Below, one piece after another: positions 8,535 to 16,562 of a stretch of DNA of 64,000 nt (position 1 is its first letter; every line of letters starts with the position of its first letter). The position numbers and the translations under genes are program-made. Under the pieces are notes generated by a model. That model saw only the letters and a list, made by a program, of their open reading frames with translations. It was not told the origin of the DNA and did no database searches. The stretch covers positions 3,019,988-3,083,987 of the forward strand of contig NZ_CP011272.1 in NCBI RefSeq assembly GCF_001610875.1, in the 5' to 3' direction. The DNA is from Pirellula sp. SH-Sr6A (GTDB lineage Bacteria > Planctomycetota > Planctomycetia > Pirellulales > Pirellulaceae).

Positions 8535-9874
8535 CGCTTCGCAGTCACGAGCGAGGCAACCCGCTCAGCATGCTTTTGGATTCCGATCTCTTCCAAAAGG
8601 GATGCGGTAGGAGCGATACGCGTCGTGCGTTCTTCGATCATACGAATGAGTTCCATGCGGAGATGATCAGGCGCATCGGGCTGGAACAGCCGACCGAGGA
8701 CAGGAGCCCCCTCGGTCGAATGGACCCTCGCGTGGATCTCGGGGAATGCGCCGTGAGCGGGCTGTACATAAGGGACCCCGCTCGCAATCGCCTCGAGCAA
8801 GAACAGTGCTTTGGGTTCTTCGTAAACGGTGGGGACACAGAATAGATCGATGCTTTGCAGAAAGGCGGTCTTTTCCTTTCGATCGATCGCCCCCACATAT
8901 TCCCATCGCCCTTCCAGTTCTGGAATTCGAAGCTTGGCGAGTTGCTCATTCCAATACGCTTCGTGTTGCGGTCCCATCCAGCCCGCCATCTTGAGTCGAA
9001 CGTGTGAGTATTGGGGCTTCTTGGCAATCTCCACGAACGCGTCTACCAATCGATGCAATCCCTTCTCCGTCGCCATGCGCGCGAAGTAGCCGATGGTGAA
9101 TGGAGCGTCCTCGTCTCTTTTTGGCTCTTTGGGGTTGGAATCGTGCTCCGGTAAGGGAGGTGTCAGGAAGTCTCGAGTCGGGATTCCCAGCGGTATCACG
9201 TGGACTTTCTCAGCAGGGATCCCAAGGAGCTGTTCCATCTTGGTCCCATACGAACGCGAATGGACGATGAAGCCATCGACGAGGGGTACCAGTTTTCGCA
9301 TCGCTTCGACAACTCCCTCACGATGCCTTGGCAAAAGGGAATCGATGAAGATGTCATCCCCCTGCAAGGTCACCCAGATACTCGCATCGAGTCGGCGGCG
9401 CAAATCTGGAATTCCTCCTCCGATGAGTAGGTTGGTCAATATCACGACATCCGGCCGCACGTCCGCCTCGAGCCACTCGAGCATACGAAGAAACTCTTTC
9501 CGCTGCCGTCCCTGCGTACCGCGCAACATCGAGAGAGTGAGGGGGCCGAGCAGTTTGGGGGATGTCTTACCGGCGTTCTTGGTGAGAGCGCGAATAATCC
9601 ATGGTTGATTCAGAAAGCTATCGAGCCACTTGGGCGTGTAAGCTAGCCAAGGAAATTTCTGCTGTAGGTACACATTCACTCCACCCATGAATACCCGGTC
9701 GATGCTGACGTCGGAATCGTCGGTTCGAATTGGCGTGTACACGGGGATGAGCAAGCAATCATGGCCGAGGGAAATCAGTTCCTTGGCGAGGGCATTGTCG
9801 TGCAGGCAGGACCCGCAAAACATCCCTGCAGCTCCGGCGGTTAGGTAAGCGATCTTGGGTGGATGGGAATGCAT
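8531..9874 (-). CDS. Glycosyltransferase family 4 (GT-B fold)
   Basis: Predicted nucleotide-sugar-dependent retaining glycosyltransferase acting in envelope polysaccharide or glycolipid synthesis. The N-terminal acceptor domain starts KIAYLTAGAAGMFCGSCLHD; the C-terminal donor domain has IGYFARMATEKGL and the EX7E-type signature in VYEEPKALFLLEAIASG. Length (447 residues) is normal and there is no transmembrane segment, so it is cytoplasmic or peripheral. Donor and acceptor cannot be told from sequence. It stands alone and is convergent with the M28 peptidase, overlapping it by 4 bases. Confidence 0.9.
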   Translation of the reverse strand: MHSHPPKIAYLTAGAAGMFCGSCLHDNALAKELISLGHDCLLIPVYTPIRTDDSDVSIDRVFMGGVNVYLQQKFPWLAYTPKWLDSFLNQPWIIRALTKNAGKTSPKLLGPLTLSMLRGTQGRQRKEFLRMLEWLEADVRPDVVILTNLLIGGGIPDLRRRLDASIWVTLQGDDIFIDSLLPRHREGVVEAMRKLVPLVDGFIVHSRSYGTKMEQLLGIPAEKVHVIPLGIPTRDFLTPPLPEHDSNPKEPKRDEDAPFTIGYFARMATEKGLHRLVDAFVEIAKKPQYSHVRLKMAGWMGPQHEAYWNEQLAKLRIPELEGRWEYVGAIDRKEKTAFLQSIDLFCVPTVYEEPKALFLLEAIASGVPYVQPAHGAFPEIHARVHSTEGAPVLGRLFQPDAPDHLRMELIRMIEERTTRIAPTASLLEEIGIQKHAERVASLVTAKR

Positions 9875-10444
9875 GGGTTAAGCCAGGTCGACTTTATCGA
9901 TTGATGAATGTTTGATGGGCTCGAAGGGAAAGATAGGCAAACCTTGCGGCGCTACAAAGCGGGCGGCCAGCAAGGTCTCAGCAAGCGTCAAATTTTACGT
10001 AAGTTCTTGTGTGGTGTCATTTTTCGAAAAATGAACTCCCTACCTCAAGGGTGTTTCCGAATCTGACCGATACTTCCCTCGGCTTCGCATCTTAACTCAC
10101 CAGAGCGTTCTGGCGAGGTAGCAAGATGCGGTCGATGAATTGCCGGTGACCCAGTACTGAACGGGCCTAGGAGGGCCCGACCGGCAACTGTTACAAGTCT
10201 GGCTTGACAGAGGGGTCAAGTTGGACGCAGGGATGTGTGGTGAGATGGCGAATCAACAGGAGGTTTGCTGTCTCGGATACGAGGCTAACGAAGTCATTGT
10301 GGCGGTAACGCTGCATAGAAGCCACGCCAGTTGAGGGCGATTTCGGCGGCGACTTCGTGCGCCGAAATCGGTCTCCGCTCAACCGCACATTTCTGGCCTG
10401 TGAGTGACGGTCAGTGACCATATACGTAGGGAGATTTGGCTCAG
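9875..10444. other. Long intergenic region with a palindrome and a compound stem-loop
   Basis: 570 bases without a convincing gene. It holds an 18-base perfect palindrome at 10017-10034 (centre TTTTCGAAAA). At 10141-10186 an outer 7-bp stem TGCCGGT/ACCGGCA encloses an inner 6-bp stem CGGGCC/GGCCCG at 10162-10179. Both lie upstream of the Cys-rich protein gene and could belong to its promoter or leader. No tRNA or known riboswitch was recognised. Confidence 0.5.
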
Positions 10445-11212
10445 ATGAAATGGAATATCGTTGTCGGTTCGATGGTTATTGGAGCTACCCTTAGCGGACA
10501 AAGCTTTGGTGGCGACCTTCTGAACCGTTTGCTCGGAGGGAAAGGCTGCGGAGCGTCGAGCTCTTGCTGCGATACCTCGGTATGTGATCCTTCGTGCGGC
10601 GTTGAAACCGCATGCGATCCATCCTGTGGCGTTGAAATCGCCGCTTGTGACCCATGCAACGCAGCTCCTAGCTGCGGTGTTGAAGTAGCTTGTGCACCAG
10701 CGTGTGCACCGGCATGCGAACCAAGCTGCTGCAGCGTTCGCACTCCAGTTTTGGATGCACTCAAGGGGCTCAAGGGCAACCTGAAGTGTAAGCTCGTAGG
10801 AATGAAGCACAAGCTTCACAGCCACGCTCCAAGCTGTGGCGTTGAATCTTGCGATCCTTGCGGACCAACCTGTGGTGCTGAAATCGCTGCTTGCGATCCA
10901 TGCAACGCAGGACCAAGCTGCGGCGCTGAAATCGCTGCTTGCGATCCCTGTGCAGCTCCAAGCTGCGACAGTGGCTGTGGACACAAGAAGCGTGGTTTGT
11001 TCTCGAAGATCTTCTCGTGCAAGAAATCCGCTTGCTGTGATGATCCTTGTGCAACCGCTTGCGATGCAGCTCCTGCTGGATGCAGCTCCTGCGGATCGGC
11101 TCCTGTAGCTGCTCCCGCTGCTGCTCCTGCCGCTGCTCCAGTTGCTGACCCACACGCTTACCTGAACACCAAGCGTCATGTCATTCAAGCAAGCAGCACC
11201 CGTATCCGCTAA
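10445..11212 (+). CDS. Secreted Cys-rich repeat protein
   Basis: A 255-residue protein with a signal peptide (residues 1-22) and 34 cysteines arranged in imperfect repeats built on CDPSCGVE and AACDPCNAGPSCGAE. Two basic spacers (near residues 100-118 and 180-195) break the repeats. An Ala/Pro run and a basic tail end the protein. I place the start at ATG 10445, with AGGGAG about 13 bases upstream; a TTG at 10436 is less likely. Secreted Cys-rich proteins of this style are frequent in planctomycetes, whose proteinaceous walls are rich in disulphides, so a structural or metal-binding envelope role is plausible but unproven. It is monocistronic, ending at a strong terminator. Confidence 0.85.
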   Translation: MKWNIVVGSMVIGATLSGQSFGGDLLNRLLGGKGCGASSSCCDTSVCDPSCGVETACDPSCGVEIAACDPCNAAPSCGVEVACAPACAPACEPSCCSVRTPVLDALKGLKGNLKCKLVGMKHKLHSHAPSCGVESCDPCGPTCGAEIAACDPCNAGPSCGAEIAACDPCAAPSCDSGCGHKKRGLFSKIFSCKKSACCDDPCATACDAAPAGCSSCGSAPVAAPAAAPAAAPVADPHAYLNTKRHVIQASSTRIR

Positions 11213-11252
11213 TTGGCGAATACAGACTGCCTGTCGTAAGACATGACCCATC

Positions 11253-11292
11253 AAAATCAGCCCATCGCGTCAAACCGATGGGCTGATTTTTT
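11253..11292 (+). terminator. Rho-independent terminator of the Cys-rich protein gene
   Basis: A 15-bp perfect stem (AAAATCAGCCCATCG and its complement) around an 8-base loop, ending in six T residues, 40 bases after the stop codon. The A-tract before the stem also makes it potentially active in the reverse direction. Confidence 0.93.
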
Positions 11293-11470
11293 ACATAACC
11301 GCCCAAATCTTTGATTTGCTTATTCAAAGCGGTAGCCAGGGACCTCAGAGCGTCAACCGTACCGGCTGAGGTGCGGTCCTCCGATCACCGACGGAACTCG
11401 GGCCTCGAATCTTTTCTGCTATGCTGAGACGGATGCTTCGCTTCCCTTTTCCTTTCCCGGGAGCCCGTCC

Positions 11471-12814
11471 ATGTCTACCTCCGCCTCGCTTCTTTCGTTT
11501 CTGCTGGTTGCAGTCTCTTTCGCACTCCACAACCAAAACGCTTCTGCCCAATCTCGCCCATCCCAAAGTGCGGCACCCAATTCCGAGCAGCAAGGCTCGG
11601 GGCCCGAGCTCGCCGGCGGAAATTGGGGACGCGGACGTCGCATTTTTCACAGCGGTGCAGCGGGATGCTTTCGATGCCACACGGCAAGGGGAGTGGGCGT
11701 ATCACTCGGACCCGATTTAAGTGCTCTCGCCGGACGGGACTACACTTCGGTGCTACAAGATGTTAAGAAGCCTAGCGCAGAGGTCCGTCCGGAATTCACC
11801 CTTTACGAAGTCGAACTCGATGATGGCTCAAAACGATCGGGAGTATTGCGAACGGTCGATGGCCGGCTGTTTCTAGGGGATTCTACCGGCGCGCTTCAGC
11901 CGCTCGCGAAAGATCGAATTCGCGAGAAGAAATCCCTCGCACGATCGGTCATGCCGGAAGGCTTGCTGGACCCGCTATCCGAAGTGGAGGTCCGCGATTT
12001 GATGACCTTTCTGCTTACGCCGCCACCCAGCATGCCGATCGCTGGCAAGGTTGCTGCACCACCGATGCGATCGATGAAGGAGGTTTCGGATGCGTTGGCC
12101 GGCTCTCTTCCTTTGCCCAAAGAGCTTCGGCCCCTGCGGATTGTTTTGGTGGCGGGAAAGAAAGATCATGGACCGGGCGAACACGATTATCCCGCCTGGC
12201 AAGTTCAATGGGGTAGTCTTTTGACCGCCGCCGAAGAATCCACGATCGAGACTGCGTGGGACTTTCCCAGCGAGGAACAACTTCAAACCGCCGATGTTTT
12301 GATCTTCTTCCAGAAGGGAGATTGGAATGACGATCGGGCCAGCAAGATGGATGCGTATTTTGAGAGAGGGGGCGGAGCGATTTATTTGCACTGGGCAGTG
12401 AATGGGGGAGATCGCGCCGCGCCATTTGCTGAAAGGATCGGGATGGCGTCCAAAGCGGGTGCGATTCGTTACCGCCATGGTCCGCTTCGATTGGAGTTAG
12501 CGAATACAGACCACCCCATTCTCCGGAATTTGGACGAATTGGATTTGCTCGATGAAAGCTATTGGACATTGGCCGGTGACCCTGCGCAAATCACGCTGCT
12601 CGCATCCAGTCCCGAGGAGGGAAAACTTTGGCCCCAAATCTGGTGCTACGAACGGGCAAAAGGGCGAGTGTTCGTTGCCATTCCTGGTCATTACAACTGG
12701 ACGTTCGACGATCCGCTGTTTCGCGTCGTCCTACTGCGAGGAATCGCTTGGTCCTGCCGCGAACCCATCGATCGCTTCAACGAGCTTGTGTTGCCAGGCG
12801 CGAGGGTGAAGTAA
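11471..12814 (+). CDS. Secreted cytochrome c domain fused to ThuA-like domain
   Basis: A signal peptide ends at about residue 26 (NASAQS). A short c-type cytochrome module follows with CFRCH (C66, C69, H70) and a GPDLSALAGRDY segment as in planctomycete haem-binding modules. From about residue 135 to 175 there is a small beta domain (DGSKRSGVLRTVDGRLFLG). From about residue 205 to 430 there is a ThuA domain (IVLVAGKKDHGPGEHDY, GGAIYLHWAVNGG), a class I glutaminase-like fold linked to sugar metabolism. The fusion suggests redox chemistry coupled to handling of a carbohydrate derivative outside the cytoplasm. The substrate is unknown. It stands alone on the plus strand. Confidence 0.88.
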   Translation: MSTSASLLSFLLVAVSFALHNQNASAQSRPSQSAAPNSEQQGSGPELAGGNWGRGRRIFHSGAAGCFRCHTARGVGVSLGPDLSALAGRDYTSVLQDVKKPSAEVRPEFTLYEVELDDGSKRSGVLRTVDGRLFLGDSTGALQPLAKDRIREKKSLARSVMPEGLLDPLSEVEVRDLMTFLLTPPPSMPIAGKVAAPPMRSMKEVSDALAGSLPLPKELRPLRIVLVAGKKDHGPGEHDYPAWQVQWGSLLTAAEESTIETAWDFPSEEQLQTADVLIFFQKGDWNDDRASKMDAYFERGGGAIYLHWAVNGGDRAAPFAERIGMASKAGAIRYRHGPLRLELANTDHPILRNLDELDLLDESYWTLAGDPAQITLLASSPEEGKLWPQIWCYERAKGRVFVAIPGHYNWTFDDPLFRVVLLRGIAWSCREPIDRFNELVLPGARVK

Positions 12815-12908
12815 CTTAAATCAGCTTTCGTTCCGTTGACAGCGTCATCTGGTTTGGTGGTGCGTGTACGCCTGCAGAGACTGCCCAACTGGCGAAGACG
12901 CATAGGGG

Positions 12909-13199
12909 TTATGACTCGGCCGGCGAGCCACCTGAGGGAGGGCGTGTAACACACGCGCGACATCGTCGGTACTTCGTGTAACCTATTACCGTAAAAAGCG
13001 ATGCCGTGAGCAGCCCCCAGACCAACCCATAACTTACCGATAAAACAAGCTGGCGTCCTCGAAACAAATGCACCATGCAGAGAACGACGAACGAAACAGC
13101 GAACGCGCACAGGAATCGCGAGAACCAGTCTTTACCTGTCAAGGTAGATTCCTTCCGTGGCACACAGTCCACGTTTCGCACAGGGTTCCATTCTTGCAT
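12909..13199 (-). CDS. Small two-TM membrane protein, hypothetical
   Basis: The C-terminal part of a longer open frame. From the ATG at 13199 it gives 96 residues with two hydrophobic helices (about residues 26-45 and 51-73) and a basic, Cys-containing tail. No good ribosome-binding site precedes the ATG, but the frame beyond it only shadows the DinB gene. Gene spacing and strand fit a run HNH - DinB - this gene. No family recognised. Confidence 0.5.
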   Translation of the reverse strand: MQEWNPVRNVDCVPRKESTLTGKDWFSRFLCAFAVSFVVLCMVHLFRGRQLVLSVSYGLVWGLLTASLFTVIGYTKYRRCRACVTRPPSGGSPAES

Positions 13200-13236
13200 T
13201 GGCTGATTTGGGTAGGAGGAGGATGAAGAGTCGGGA

Positions 13237-13788
13237 CTAGAGAGCGGATTCTTGTCTGGCGAGGGTGATGAGCATAACGTCGGGCGGTGTGCTTTGCCCC
13301 AATTGACGCAGCATGTTATTGAGTTGCGCCGTGGTGTACTGGGCATGCGTGCACACGTGGAGCAATATGTCGGAACGTTTGGTTCCAAATCTCTTTGCCG
13401 CGCCGGCACTACTGCTTGTTCTGTAAACGACATCGTCGAGCGCTGTTTCGCTGAGTCGTTCCAGGTAGGCATTCCATCTTCGATCGAGCTCATTCCACTT
13501 CAAAACGAGCTCTCTCAGGGATGCAATCGCTCCTTCTCCCTCTTGATTTCCCGGCAACTTACCAGGCACATCCCCTGGTACTCGAAACGATTCGTTACCG
13601 AGCAACGCTTCTAGCCAGACATTCTCGGCAGCAAACAGGTGGGTCAGCGTTCTCCATACGCTTCCTTGACCGATTGGAAATGACCGACGGAGCTCATCGT
13701 CGGACAAGGACTGGACGGCTGTCAGCAAACGATGACTGACCCACATGCGATGCTGATGCAGTCGGCGGACTAAGTCGGGAGCATTCAA
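13237..13788 (-). CDS. DinB/YfiT-like four-helix-bundle protein
   Basis: A 183-residue protein of the DinB superfamily: helical, with an N-terminal HRMWVSHRLLTAVQSLSDDEL, then RTLTHLFAAENVWLEALL and a C-terminal LLHVCTHAQYTTAQLNNMLR. The histidines at these three places correspond to the usual metal-binding triad of the fold. Members are metal-dependent thiol transferases or unknown enzymes. The start is TTG at 13788 with GGAG about 13 bases upstream. It lies 15 bases behind the HNH gene and is probably cotranscribed. The exact activity is not predictable. Confidence 0.85.
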   Translation of the reverse strand: MNAPDLVRRLHQHRMWVSHRLLTAVQSLSDDELRRSFPIGQGSVWRTLTHLFAAENVWLEALLGNESFRVPGDVPGKLPGNQEGEGAIASLRELVLKWNELDRRWNAYLERLSETALDDVVYRTSSSAGAAKRFGTKRSDILLHVCTHAQYTTAQLNNMLRQLGQSTPPDVMLITLARQESAL

Positions 13789-13803
13789 GCGTGAGATACT
13801 CCG

Positions 13804-14418
13804 TCAGCTTGCGATGTTTGGGGTTAGGAAGGTTTTCCACGATTCGTATCGGGGGTCTTTGAGAGTGATCGCGATGCCGGGGTTGGACTGAGGGCGAACC
13901 GGTGTCGAGAGCAGCTTCATGCTCGCTTGAACAGGTGTTCTTCCACCCTTTCTGCTGTTGCAGCCCAAGCAGGAACAGACAACATTTTCCCAGGTCGTTT
14001 TCCCTCCTTGCGAGCGGGGCACGACGTGATCCAAGCTGAGTTGGCTCATCGGTCGGGTTTGGCCACAGTATTGGCAGCGGTAGCCATCGCGCGCGAAGAG
14101 GGTTTTGCGATTGAATCGGACGGTTGACTTGGGAATCCGGTCGTAGAGAACGAGCCGAACGATGCGAGGAACCTTCAATTCCCGAGTGGGAGTGCGCAAG
14201 TAATCCTCGTCGGATTGTTTTTCAAGCGCCTGCAGTTCCGACAGTTCGCACCAGCTTTCAAAGTCGTAGTTCGAGTACTGGTCTTCGTCGATCGTGATGA
14301 CTTCGGCGCAACCGCGATAGAGGAGCGTCATGGCGCGGCGCACGTCGACGACGCGAACCGCCATGTAGAATCGGTTCAAAACCAAAACGCTACAATCCAA
14401 TGAAGAGCTATCGCCCAT
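13804..14418 (-). CDS. HNH endonuclease family protein
   Basis: A 204-residue protein with an HNH nuclease domain in the C-terminal half. A zinc knuckle C115-x2-C118 is paired with cysteines at about 150 and 153, around the catalytic core LSLDHVVPRSQGG (D130-H131), ENVV (N145) and CNSRKGGRTP. The N-terminal half (LVLNRFYMAVRVVDVRRAM) is typical of the solitary HNH proteins common in planctomycetes and cyanobacteria. No phage or restriction partner is adjacent, so a housekeeping DNA-processing role is more likely than restriction. GGGAGGAG precedes the ATG at 14418. An imperfect 14-bp hairpin lies 67 bases upstream. Confidence 0.92.
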   Translation of the reverse strand: MGDSSSLDCSVLVLNRFYMAVRVVDVRRAMTLLYRGCAEVITIDEDQYSNYDFESWCELSELQALEKQSDEDYLRTPTRELKVPRIVRLVLYDRIPKSTVRFNRKTLFARDGYRCQYCGQTRPMSQLSLDHVVPRSQGGKTTWENVVCSCLGCNSRKGGRTPVQASMKLLSTPVRPQSNPGIAITLKDPRYESWKTFLTPNIAS

Positions 14419-14484
14419 CCTGACTCCTCCCGGTAAGTATTCTGCCGAATGCCAAACCTCGTGCCACGATGTTCCTAAGCACGA

Positions 14485-14517
14485 AGCGCTAGAGAATCTG
14501 CGAGATTCTATGGCGCT
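14485..14517. promoter_or_regulatory. Imperfect 14-bp hairpin upstream of the HNH gene
   Basis: AGCGCTAGAGAATC and GATTCTATGGCGCT can pair with one mismatch and one G-U pair around a 5-base loop. No T-tract follows on either strand, so it is not an ordinary terminator. It lies between the HNH gene (leftward) and the DUF456 gene (rightward). Role unknown. Confidence 0.45.
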
Positions 14518-14707
14518 GGACGCCTAGGATTGCGATCGAAAAGTTCGACCCAATAATACCGCATTTGTGATCCGAGTTCCAAAGTTAGACCCAAGAACCG
14601 ACTGAATTGTTCGAATTTTCACTGACCCTTTTACGTCTATTTTCCAAGCTTGTTTCGCCCCGTCTTCGATCGGCAGACACGTTGGATGAACGCACGGGAG
14701 ACTGCTT

Positions 14708-15241
14708 GTGATTTGGCTGGTTGTTGTTCTGCTCTCGCTCCTCGCTTTTGGTTTTTGGACCCTGACTCTCCTGGGGATGCCAGGGAATTGGGGTTTGCTA
14801 GCCTTGGCGGCAGGGGTGGCCTATTTCGCACCGGGGGAGCATTCCATAGGGGTGGAAATCCTCGCCCTAGGAAGCATCTTCGCGTTGGCGATTGTGGGGG
14901 AGATTGTTGAGTTCTTCGCCGGGGCTGCGGGGGTCAATCAATTGGGTGGTTCCCGCAAAGGGACCGTCCTCGCCCTGGTGGGGTCGATTGTTGGTGCGGT
15001 GGTGGGACTCTTTGTCGGAACGCCGATCCCCATTGTCGGCAATGTGATCGCCGCTTTGTTCTTCGGCGGGCTCGGTGCGTTCGGCGGGGCAGTCGCGGGG
15101 GAGCGTTGGGACGGCAAAGAATGGGACGTGGCAGTACGGATTGGATGGGGTGCGCTGTGGGGCAAACTGCTGGGAACGTTGCTCAAGGCGATATGCGGCA
15201 CGGTAGCACTCGCCATCCTCCTCCTCGCGCTTTGGACCTAA
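14708..15241 (+). CDS. DUF456 polytopic membrane protein
   Basis: A 177-residue, very hydrophobic protein with about five transmembrane helices. It has the DUF456 hallmarks: an early LLGMPGNWG, a charged GEIVEFFAGAAG segment, and two Gly-rich helices (SIVGAVVGLFVGTPIP and GGLGAFGGAVAGE). Family function is unknown. The start is GTG at 14708; translation directly enters the first helix. It is convergent with the sulfotransferase gene 14 bases downstream. Confidence 0.9.
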   Translation: MIWLVVVLLSLLAFGFWTLTLLGMPGNWGLLALAAGVAYFAPGEHSIGVEILALGSIFALAIVGEIVEFFAGAAGVNQLGGSRKGTVLALVGSIVGAVVGLFVGTPIPIVGNVIAALFFGGLGAFGGAVAGERWDGKEWDVAVRIGWGALWGKLLGTLLKAICGTVALAILLLALWT

Positions 15242-15255
15242 TGCCATCCTGGCCT

Positions 15256-16380
15256 TCAGGTCCCGTAGCCGTACCGCTCTGCGTAGTCTCGCCATCGCGT
15301 CATGACGAGTTGTTCGACTTCCGGATCCAGACCGAAACGGTTGGTTTGGTATTCCTTTTCCGAATCGGATCTCGCCATCAAGGCCGGACGGACCGACTGG
15401 AAGTCGCCAATATCCAATTGGCGATAGATCCTCTCCACCACTTCGACAGGATTCGCTACCAGCTCTTCGTAGCGAACGTCGATGATTTGGGATTCCGACA
15501 TATCCCGGCGCCCCTTCTCGAATGATTGGTACATGGACTGAAGGGATCGCAGGACGAATTCGGACAAGCGATCATGGTCGGTCGGACGCTGCAATCCCTG
15601 CACGGCCTCGAGGGACTTCCAAAGTTTCATCGTCGAGGGATACAGCTTGCGAGGGTCGCGAGCGATATGGATGAACTTGGCATCCGGGTACATTTCCCGA
15701 AGAATCTGGATGCGTCCCGTGTGGGGAGGACTCTTGAGGATGAGGGGTTTCTGCGTTCTATACGTCAGGGCGCGGAGGAACCAGTCCAACAGCCGCTTCC
15801 ATTCGCGAAGTTGTTCGGGGGAGAATCCCTCGCTGCAAAGCGTGTTCTCATCCACAAAGTCATGTTGTGGAAACATGATGTGAGCATAAGGGGTGGGAGC
15901 CCCCAGGTTCATCAGAGCGAACTCGTCTTCCTGAGGTAGCGCCCATCCTGCCTTCATGTTGTCCATGGGACGCTTGTTGGGGATTAGCCAACCCCCGAAT
16001 CGCGTAACCAGATCCTCCGTCAGCAGGAAGTGCGAAGGGGCGAAGCACTCGAAGGTCGTTGGCGAGGCAAACTTCGGATCGAGCGTCAAGAGTTCATGGA
16101 GCAACGTGGTTCCGCTGCGCCAATGCCCAAGCACAAAAAGAGGGGGAGCAACCAAAGGGGTGGCGGCAATTTTCTTGCCAAACAATAGATGCTGTGCGAG
16201 GCAAAGCAAATCGGAACCCGGCATGAAGCAGCTAACGCCCAGGACAATATGGAATCGATTCCAATCGTATTGAAACCGATTGCGCGCCAGATGGCGGAAC
16301 CAAATCTTTGACGGCATTCCGTGCCAGAATCTGGGAGCCCAAGATGGGTAAGCGTTGATAGCGGGATCGGCCGAGGACAT
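15256..16380 (-). CDS. PAPS-dependent sulfotransferase family protein
   Basis: Predicted to transfer sulfate from 3'-phosphoadenylylsulfate to a hydroxyl or amine of a carbohydrate, peptide or lipid. The 5'-phosphosulfate loop is LGHWRSGTTLLHELL (residues 84-98). The 3'-phosphate-binding segment is FIHIARDPRKLYPS, with a preceding LKSPPHTG. At 374 residues it matches the sulfotransferase_3 type. No transmembrane segment. Sulfotransferases and sulfatases are expanded in marine planctomycetes. The acceptor cannot be deduced and no sulfation operon is nearby. Confidence 0.88.
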   Translation of the reverse strand: MSSADPAINAYPSWAPRFWHGMPSKIWFRHLARNRFQYDWNRFHIVLGVSCFMPGSDLLCLAQHLLFGKKIAATPLVAPPLFVLGHWRSGTTLLHELLTLDPKFASPTTFECFAPSHFLLTEDLVTRFGGWLIPNKRPMDNMKAGWALPQEDEFALMNLGAPTPYAHIMFPQHDFVDENTLCSEGFSPEQLREWKRLLDWFLRALTYRTQKPLILKSPPHTGRIQILREMYPDAKFIHIARDPRKLYPSTMKLWKSLEAVQGLQRPTDHDRLSEFVLRSLQSMYQSFEKGRRDMSESQIIDVRYEELVANPVEVVERIYRQLDIGDFQSVRPALMARSDSEKEYQTNRFGLDPEVEQLVMTRWRDYAERYGYGT

Positions 16381-16562
16381 TCCTGAAGATGGTAATCGCG
16401 TTAGCTAGCTGTCATGTGGGCCGGCTTCGATTCCGGAGAAGCGACCTGCCGGCACTACCTTACAAATCTATCGCAGAAACCGATATAGACATCCCCTAAG
16501 ATTCCCGGCTACTTTCCGAAATCTTGCGGGAATTCTTCAAGTCTCATCGGGGAAAGTCGGTT

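Noticed and set aside
12909-13493. Full 194-residue frame overlapping the DinB gene
   Set aside because: The upstream half is out of frame with the DinB coding sequence and has shadow-like composition. Only the C-terminal part from 13199 was kept.
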